The translations under genes were made by a program, and so were the position numbers. DNA of 62,945 nt, from assembly GCA_001247695.2 (NCBI GenBank), contig LGRX02035357.1, forward strand, positions 1 to 62,945. The letters run 5' to 3'. This document shows positions 55,395 through 62,945 of the stretch, one piece after another; position 1 is the first letter of the stretch; the number at the start of each line of letters is the position of its first letter. This DNA comes from Cymbomonas tetramitiformis (taxonomy: Eukaryota; Chlorophyta; Pyramimonadophyceae; Pyramimonadales; Pyramimonadaceae). Under the pieces are notes generated by a model, which did not search any database, was not told the DNA's origin, and saw only the letters and a list, made by a program, of their open reading frames with translations.

Positions 55395-55773
55395 CTAAGC
55401 CTTCTTTGCCTGAAAGTTGTTGAATATGGCATTTGCTATGGCAAGGAGATCATTAATCAAAGCGTGCAAGGTTTTATCTTCACGCTCACTTTTCCGTTTT
55501 TCCCAGTCCAGCTTCTCCCGAAAGAGAGTGTGCGTAACTAACCCATTTGCTTTTCCTTGAAAGAACAGACAACATACCGGAGTCACTTTGGCCTTGCCCC
55601 CTCACTAAGCCATATTTCAGCAACTCCGAGACCAGGATCATGGAACAACTTGAGGGTAACTGTTCGACTTTGTTATTGGCATATTGATACGCTGCCTTAG
55701 CCAACGTGTCCCACCTACTAGATGACAATATCAAAGCCTTGCTGTGCTGCAGACGTTTGCCGCGAGTGCCCAA
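55395..55773 (-). CDS. Possible gene fragment opposite the DUF3429 gene
   Basis: Two overlapping minus-strand frames look protein-like: SSSRWDTLAKAAYQYANNKV to SELLKYGL, and KANGLVTHTLFREKLDWEKR to INDLLAIANAIFNNFQAKKA with a stop at 55395. A GTGAGG donor follows KYGL and a TTTCAAG acceptor precedes the second piece, but the phases do not match. Divergently arranged with the downstream plus-strand gene. Family unknown. Confidence 0.3.
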
Positions 55774-57673
55774 GAGGGTACAAACTCCAGCACTGCTGCG
55801 ACACAGAAGCTTTCTGTTGGCCCGTCGGTATCTAAGCTAGCCGATGTGCCCCCCGTGGCGTTGGGACTGGGCTTCGCTGGCGCCATTCCTTTTATCGGAC
55901 TCACCGCACCTTTTGCTGCCGTTCTCCCGCTTCCGGTAAGCTAAGTTTTTTACTGCATTATCTTGCGTAAGCTGCGCGAGTTCCTCCTGGTCGATGCCGC
56001 TTTCCATATACGTTACCGCTGACAGAAGGACTGCATCGGGTTGTTGCGATTTTGGGCTGCTCTTCTGACTTTATGTCCTTCTCCTTTCTATTTGGTTTCT
56101 CAGGAGATTATGGCTGGGAACGAAGCTCTTTGGCAGACCACGTATGGAGCGGTCATATTATCTTTCCTAGGAGGCGTGCACTGGGGTGCTTGTCTTTCGG
56201 GCTCTTCGCCCACGCGGTAACTATCGATTCTATCTTCAGGCGTTGTGCTCAAATCTTTGCAGTGCTTGATTGCCGATCAACACACTGCAAGCCGCGCATT
56301 TTCAATCCCCAAGAAGCTTCAACCCCTTAGGGTTTCCGCTTCGTCGGCCTGTCGGACATGACACAACGAAGCCTGGCGCTTCTCCTCGACCTATGTCTCC
56401 TCCTATGTCTGCCTTCCAACTAAATTGCCGTTGGCGGTGGACAGCGCTCACAACTTTCAATTCTGGCATCACGTCGAGCTCCGTAGGAATTGAGGCAGTG
56501 TGGATACTGTAACCGCTCGACTCGAACTGGAACGCTTTCAAACTTGTCACCAGCGACGCCAGATACATCTATCTGTTAGCATGTCTGCCTGTGCCAACCA
56601 AGCTACACCTGTTGTCTACACTCACAGCTCGGCCGCAAAGCCTGAAGGTTTTAAAGAAGTGAGCTTGGACCGGAACCCTGCGCGAAGTCGACTTGTGGCT
56701 AAAGGGTATGGACGTACACCTGGGCGTCAAGCCTTGGTGAAGTTGCATCTGGCTCTCATTCCTGGGTGGCCATGCAGGTTACTGTGGAGTGTTACGCCTT
56801 CTTTGCTCGCGTGGCCAGCTTGCATGCTTCCCGCGAGCTCGGCGACTGCCTCTCTTGCGCTTTCGTTCCTCATGGTACCACTCAAATCCTTGGAGAAGCG
56901 CCCCTTCTCGGAGGCTTCCCGTTGACGATCGTGCTGCATCAGCGAGAATAAATATCAGTTGGATTTCTATTAGACGAATGGGTTGCTAGCTTGCTCGCGC
57001 CTCAAAGCCAAGTGGTGTTCTAAGTGTAGAGGAGCACCGGCCGCCCTTACCCGTAGGAGAGCCGTTGCCTCTCTCTATTTGGTTCCCTACAAAGGAATTT
57101 GTGATTGTGGAGACGCAGACATGAAGGTGCTCAGTACAGTCTTAGATTGCTGCCCTTCCCGCCCTTTCTTGGAGGGTGACTGAGAGCCCTACTGACTTTT
57201 CCGTTCTGGCATCCCCGCCATTGTGAACGAAGACCTCCAGATGCACCTCGACGAGTGCTAAGTGTTGTGTGGCACACCCAGGCGCATGCCGTGGACATGA
57301 CCTACGCCAGGAGAGGACTTTTGCCGCCGTGGTACTTCCTCGGGCTCTGCACTCTCCCGTGAGCACTGCGCTGCAAGTTGAAGGCTTCGTGGCCAAGCAG
57401 GAGGAACACCTTGCTCCCAGAAGCTCAACCCTGCGCTCATCCCCGCTTACCTCCACAAGCAGGAGGCACACCTTGCTTAATTCCTCAAGCTGGAAGAACC
57501 CCTTTTTCTTCTTCTACAAGCAGGAGGAACACTAGATCTGCTGGAAACCACTTGTGTTTTAGGTATGGAGCTACAGCTATGCCAAGACAAGCGTATTCAC
57601 ATTTCTCGCCAGCGTTGTAGCTTCAACAGTGCACTGTGCGGCTGAGCATCCGTGTCTTCAGCCTGTGGTGTGA
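55744..57673 (+). CDS. TMEM69 / DUF3429 family membrane protein
   Basis: Small multi-pass membrane protein family found in bacteria and in mitochondria or plastids of eukaryotes; biochemical function unknown. Five exons with consistent phases: to 55935, 56104-56216, 56778-56874, 57282-57358, 57577-57673 (stop TGA). Family motifs in order are VPPVALGLGFAGAIPFIGL, YGAVILSFLGGVHWGACLSG, LLWSVTPSLLAWPACMLPAS, YARRGLLPPWYFLGLCTLPY. These correspond to four or five transmembrane helices with conserved GxxPF, SFLGGxHWG, SVxPSLxAW and LPPWY. The first visible residues (QTFAASAQEGTNSSTAATQK) are Ser/Ala-rich, as in an organelle-targeting region. No ATG opens exon 1 in frame, so its start at 55744 is only the edge of the open frame, and an upstream exon is likely. 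Introns 2 and 3 are 400-560 bp. Confidence 0.85.
57395..57540 (+). repeat. Short dispersed CAAGCAGGAGGAACACC repeats
   Basis: Three or four imperfect copies within intron 4 of the DUF3429 gene (about 57395, 57460, 57495, 57518). Confidence 0.7.
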
Positions 57674-59878
57674 TGCCTGCTTGCCCGGTGCGGGAGAGCA
57701 GGTATGCAGCTCTCAGATGGCCACTGACGACACTTGCGACGTGCTCTCTCCTCACGACTGCCTACACTTCAGCGCAAGGCACCCCTGAAGAGACAGCCAC
57801 TAAGAAATAGGTGTACCATCTCGTGACGAAGCGAGGAGTCTTGCAATCTGGGACAAAACCATCGGAGACGGAACCTAGAGGAATATCTGTTGTTTACATA
57901 ATAATTAGAGCACATTTCAGGTGTTGTTGCAATAGTTACAAATAAATTCGATCAAGAGGCTTGGACCCATCATTGAAACTGGTGTGTCACGGCTTGATCC
58001 CAGCAACCTGGTGGATTATAAGTTAGGATTGAAGTTCACAACAAAGTTGGTAACAAAGTCCGTCGCAGGCTCAACACTATTGATATCTGCCGTATTCTGT
58101 GACTTTTTTCAGTTGCTTTTACGTCAGTTTGTTGCAAGTTTGTGGTCGCTGGGCTGTGTATATTTATTGGCTTAAGACTATGCACCCTGGAAGTCAACCT
58201 TAGCCCCTGATTAACTCGAACTCCGAATTACTCATGTGGCAGTTTATACTGACAAGCCATGTCGCCGGCATGTAGCGATAACGGCTTCTCAGTTTTAGCG
58301 GCGATTTTGAATGTTGTCCTGAACTTTACATTGTATCGGTGGAATCCGCGCGTGAGGCACGCCGTCATCATTCCCGCCCCTGCGCGTGTGGGGCACCCTC
58401 ACCTCCGTACGTATATTGACACCCCCACGTATCCGCGCATATATTCCTATCATTTGACATTGGTCTTACAAAGGGACACATGAACCTATGAACATATATG
58501 CAGCAACTTTGAGGACGGACGCCATCCAGGAATGCCCAAACGAACAAAGAAAAAAATACGCGCGGGCTACCCGAACTTTCCTCTGGGGGGATTCATTGGA
58601 TTCAACACCATATTGGATTTGCTACGAATCCTAGACTCGAATGATTGGCACGACGGTGTCCGCAGCAGGTATCGGCGGTGTCCGCAACTGGCCTATATTG
58701 GCTTGATTGGAAACGAATTCTGAGTATGTGAGGAGAGCTACCCAAAATGACGGGTTTGACTCCTGGGTCCTAGCAATTTGAGGATTCATCGGCCACGTGA
58801 TGCTGCAGTTTCGAGATCTAATGCGGAAAGAGGCCAAATCCCGGATCGTTCAGAGTGTCACTGGGGGGTCAAGACAACACTAGGCTGGGTTAAACGCGGG
58901 CGTCGTTTAAACGTGAACCCCCCCCGATGCGTTTAAACGGCGGGGGTTCCACATTACATATGTCAAGTTGATGAATAATACACGGCAAGTTTAAACGACA
59001 CCCCCCCCCCCAATACGATTAAACGCGCGTTTAAACGGGGGGAGGGGGTACGCGTTTCGCCCATCCTAGAGACAACAGGCAGATATGCGTTAAGGCTTCT
59101 GAGAAATCGTGAGCTGGGTCCGCGCAAACGTGAGAGTCGTGACGTTTGATCGCACGTTGAATCGTGTTTTGTACGCATGTATTCTGAGCCTATGGTAAAT
59201 CTATCATAGATATAATAAATGCGACACGTGGATGTTATTCGATCATACTTGTGTTCTAATGAAAGTTCAATGGGCAGCAAACCCAAACCCCAAAACTTAG
59301 ACCCTGATTCTGAGGGAGCATATCGGGGCAGCCACTTTCCCCCACTCATTGCACAGACTGCACTTTTACCTGAGCCAGAAGCTAGGTTTCACATGCTTTA
59401 GACGGTTTGAGACGGATCCTGAAGGTTTGTAGATCCATCGGAGCCAACAACTCGCACCGGAAACCCAGCACTCGGAGTTGTCGGGTTGTAGCCTTCTTGG
59501 ATGTGAACACTGCATGTGGCGCATGCAGATGGCTCATCATAGTGATCATAGTTGGTCACAGTTTGAGTTTGTCTTTTCGAAATGGGCGAGCCATATCACA
59601 TTATGCATACAGAAGCCTCGTATTCTTTTCCTTCCATGTCCATACTCATGTACATATAAAATGTCAGGTAATAATGAGTCTTTGTTACGTCGTGGGACCA
59701 GAAATTGGTTGCAGGGATTATGAAGTGCGACAAAGCATATCGAAAGGCACAGCATGTTAACCATAGTTTGACAGCACATAATTTATTTCATCCAAGTATG
59801 CTGCTCTTAGCACACACACACACACACAAGTGACGAAGCTTGAATTCCCTTTTGCAGAAATAGGTCTAAAGAGCCCTT
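57674..59878. other. Intergenic stretch between the DUF3429 and carboxypeptidase genes
   Basis: No coding signal. 58880-59045 holds a cluster of GTTTAAACG motifs alternating with C- and G-runs, partly self-complementary. A (CA)n microsatellite lies near 59812-59827. Confidence 0.5.
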
Positions 59879-62752
59879 TCAAAACTCTTCACCATGAATG
59901 AAAGTGTTGAGCATTGTCAAGGCGTTGAGAGGCTGATCCATAGGCACCTGTAAGAGAAGCAGGTCTATCTTTAAGAAAAACATGGTTGTGCTCCAGAGGG
60001 AACACGTCAAGACCGGTCAGTGTGACAAAGAACAGATATGTGTAACAAGGTGTGATATACAAAGTCTTCGCACCATGTGGCCAGCACCGTACACTTGCAA
60101 GAAGGTAAAGCCGTCGGCACTTCTCACTTTGCCAGCTGCCTTGGAGTCGACTGTCCACTCTTGATCAGGCGTGCCTCGGAACTTGGAGCTACCTGACCAG
60201 TTCAGGGCAAGAGACCATGCCTGCAAACCCACAGAGCATTCAGGAGAGGGATATCCTGCACCTGCCGGCGACACAAAGAAACGTACCTTGTTGCCCATCC
60301 AGTTGCAAATATAGTCAGCATCTCCTGCATAGATCAGTCCGCGTACTCCTCCCTCGAGCATGGGCGGAATCTGGCCTTGATAGTTCTTCATCCAGTCGGA
60401 GCTGAAGTCGGAGTTAACCTGAGTCCACAACACCGACTTTGAGCCCTTTGATATTTCCCCCAACCCCGCCTTTGAGGCCTTTCATATTTCCCCAACTCCG
60501 ATTTTAAGGTCTTTCATATCTTCGCCAACCCCGACTTGAGGCCTTTCATATTTCCCCAACCCCGACTGTAAGGTCTTTCATATTTTCCCCAACCCCGACT
60601 TTGAGGACTCTGATACTTCCCCAACCTGCAGTGCAAGAAAGCAGATGTCACGGCCCTGGCCACGCACTTTGTAGTTGCAGGACTCCCACTTTGCGCTCTT
60701 GCTGGTGACGTGGAGCGCCTGACGAGTGCTGTCGAGATCCAGGAACTTGGTAACCGAGCTGAAATCGTAGCATAAAGGATTTTCGCCGCAAGGTTTGCGT
60801 ATGTCGTAAGGGTTCAGGCCAGTCTTTTCATAAGGAGCAACGACGTCGTTGTTGCAAGACGCCTGAGCAAAAGTGCACGCGATGGTAAGCTTTTGACACG
60901 CTTTGATCTTGTTGATGCAACCGTCCTGCGCCTTCACCATTTTCTCGTATACGCTATCGCTGACAGCCTTGATGCCATAAGTATTGTTATTGGCCATCTC
61001 TGCACCACGGCAAGCGGCAACCTTTGAGAAAGTCCTTTTATGAACGAAGAGACAACCGTGTGCAGGTGCGGGGAAGCGCACACCTGCGTAATAGGCGTAT
61101 TGAATCTCTGGATCGGTGAGGCCGTTGCCGACGGCGAAGCCCGCCAAATTGACGTGGGTTCCCTCCTTCGCCTGCAAGGCAAACAACACATCGCACGCAC
61201 AGTGATGCACGCAAGCAAAAGACGACCCCAACTCAAATGACCTTTCGTCAGTAATAACAGGAAAAATTGACGCCAACACAAACGGCGAAAGGGCGCCTTT
61301 GCTGCATATATGGGGACTGACCTGGTTGCCCTGGAAAATGCGATTGGCAACGTTTGGAACGTAGTGTCCTCCGTAAGATTCGCCGAAGACGAAGAACTTG
61401 TTTGACAAGAACTCTTGGTGTGCCCCATACCACGCTTGCATGAAGTGGAACATATCGTCCGCAACTTCCTGCGCAGGTCAGGAATTGTCTTAACGCGGTC
61501 AGCCATAGATATGACACAATAGCACAGGATTCCTTGACTCGACCGAGAAGCGCTCGGGAAAATGGCGGGCAGAAGCACTCTGCGGCTCACGGCTACCGCC
61601 AGTTCTATCGCTAGAGACAGTTCTATCCTGCCTATACACGAGTGTCAAGGTATTGCAAACCAAGCCAAAAGCGTAAACGACATTAGCTGATCAAGCTCGG
61701 CGAAATATCTCTCTGCAAACAAAAGCGCGTGATGCGTTGTGAGAAATCCGTCGATTTCAGACCCTCCCAGCGATACAGATACGGAGTGCGTGTGCGGAAA
61801 GGTGGCGGGCATATGTGCTTGGCTCCCACGCCAGCCCTCGCCGTGGACTATCGTGCTGGTAGCAAAAAGTAAAGCGCAACGCCTAGAATTGGCATCGAGC
61901 GTGCGCCAAACGGCCCAAGTTTATTCCCGCCCTTGGCATGAGGAGGTGAAGAGACTGCTCGGACCGATATTGAAGGTTCACTCGGCAACTAAAAAAACGC
62001 ACTTCGGCGCGCGATTTCGAAGTCCGAGGCAGTAGCATTATAACGATACTTTCTTTCTTCGCGCGCGGCTGGGCGCTTTGAGAGGGGTCAGGAAAACTCC
62101 CCGCAGAGACTCGTGACGAAACGAAGATACCTTTTCGTTGTGGTCATAATCCGATGCGTCGCCATAAGAGAAACCCACTCCAGTTGGTTGATCGATCCAC
62201 ATCACGCTTGCATTAGCAGTCCAGGAGTACGGGTTTGCTGAAGTGGACAAGTCAGCGTTCACCGTACAAGGCCCATTCTCTGCCTGTCGCGAAAACATCG
62301 AACGTGCAAGTGAAAGGTGGAGGTCTGATATACGTGCGATTGTCATAGCAAGTTTTGAAGAAAGCGCAAAAGAAGTGCACAGACTGAGACGACAGCCTCC
62401 TTGAATTTGGGGCACAAACACCTAGCTCTTAAACTGTTATTACCAGGAGAGCTAACATCGATGAACAACCGGGGCCTCCCGTCATCCATAGAACCACGGG
62501 ATCCGTAGCTGGGTCGTTTCGGCTTTCGAAGAACCAAAAAAAGTAATTCTTGTTCGAGGAGCCTTCAATACGGAAGTATCCACTGGACTGCGGGGTGCTG
62601 TCGCAGAGGCCTGCTTCCACAGTGTTTTCCTCGAGCTTTCCTGTGAACTGCCTATTGTTTACTGTGGTCCATCTCTGGCTGTCATCCAATACACGAGCGT
62701 GCGACACCTGGTATAATAGGGAACACGCCAACAAATACGCTAAAACAGCCAT
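59879..62752 (-). CDS. Serine carboxypeptidase, peptidase family S10 (carboxypeptidase Y-like)
   Basis: Secretory or vacuolar exopeptidase removing C-terminal residues at acidic pH. Eight exons with matching phases: 62752-62444, 62283-62131, 61468-61322, 61171-61084, 60999-60668, 60418-60287, 60220-60074, 59947-59879; about 458 residues. A signal peptide (MAVLAYLLACSLLYQVSHA) is followed by GYFRI and the oxyanion-region WMTGGPGCSSMLALL, AENGPC, then WIDQPTGVGFSYGDASDYD. The catalytic Ser is in FFVFGESYGGHYVP, the Asp in IYAGDADYICNWMGNK and the His in VYGAGHMVPMDQP. GFAVGNGLTDP and NPYDIRKPC are also diagnostic; NPYDIRKPC points to the carboxypeptidase Y clade. All three catalytic residues and the expected length are present, so the gene appears functional. 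The upstream flank (62850-62905) is a run of GC boxes. Confidence 0.95.
60438..60630. repeat. About 30-35-bp minisatellite inside carboxypeptidase intron 5
   Basis: Units of CTTTCATATTTCCCCAACCC followed by CGACTT(T)GAGGC repeat about six times, with alternating TTTGAGG / TTTTAAGG / TGTAAGG variants. The array lies entirely within the intron between exons 60668 and 60418. Confidence 0.92.
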
Positions 62753-62849
62753 GCCTCCGCCTTAGGTAGGCCCACGTGAGAAACACCTCAAGTTCGAAAG
62801 AGGCGCAATTGGCAATAAAAAAATCTAAGAAAGCTGAAAGGGGAGTAAC

Positions 62850-62905
62850 CTCCCCCACCGCCCGCCCACCCGCCCCGCCCCGCCCCCGCCCGCGCCGTCC
62901 CGTCG
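62850..62905 (-). promoter_or_regulatory. GC-box-rich region upstream of the carboxypeptidase gene
   Basis: Consecutive CCGCCC/CCCGCCC motifs about 100 bp upstream of the ATG. Placement is right for a proximal promoter; no TATA box is evident. The array is also simply low-complexity C-rich DNA, so function is inferred. Confidence 0.35.
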
Positions 62906-62945
62906 CGTGATCTTGATCGATCCGCGTGCCAATAACAAACAAGAA

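Overview
This is a nuclear fragment from a eukaryote. Genes are split by GT/AG introns whose phases match across exons, there are LTR retrotransposons and small inverted-repeat elements, and two 20-N assembly gaps (36061-36080, 49629-49648). Plant-type TTTAGGG/CCCTAAA motifs (about 10834-10855 and 18076-18110), Copia-type elements and an intron-rich gene set suggest a unicellular alga, perhaps of the green lineage. That placement is inference; no marker gene is present.

Layout: (1) 1-18.5 kb is very GC-rich and packed with different minisatellites. Its coding signal is on the minus strand: one large, probably fragmented gene starting near 15587 with exons to at least 9875, and further coding-like islands down to about 0.7 kb. 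It also holds a 477-bp-arm palindrome (7702-8665) and an AT-rich inverted-repeat element (9374-9744). (2) 18.7-19.5 kb: a CDCA7-like zinc-finger gene (minus). (3) 19.5-24.4 kb: gene-poor, with degenerate repeats. (4) 24494-27120: a three-exon gene encoding two copies of an 'FVSHAW...W-C/M-x-x-E' domain around a TPR-like linker, the most interesting cellular gene here. (5) 27-35.9 kb: AT-rich and gene-poor, with satellites and a small unidentified multi-exon gene (31921-32900). (6) 36-55 kb: nested transposons. A minus-strand Copia-like gag is interrupted by an element with hAT-like features, which itself carries a second one at its end. A 12.7-kb Copia element (41624-54355) with near-identical LTRs and a 5-bp target duplication sits inside an older short LTR element (40325-54835) and is itself interrupted by a 2.5-kb element with a satellite core. 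(7) 55.7-57.7 kb: a five-exon TMEM69/DUF3429 membrane protein gene (plus). (8) 59.9-62.75 kb: a complete eight-exon serine carboxypeptidase (S10) gene (minus).

The cellular genes form no operon or pathway. The CDCA7-like protein (chromatin/DNA methylation maintenance in other eukaryotes) and the transposon-rich setting are thematically related, but nothing in the sequence links them. The strongest direct results are the reconstructed exon chains (CDCA7-like, TIR-like, DUF3429, S10) and the transposon nesting with exact target-site duplications. The identity of the large GC-rich gene remains open.
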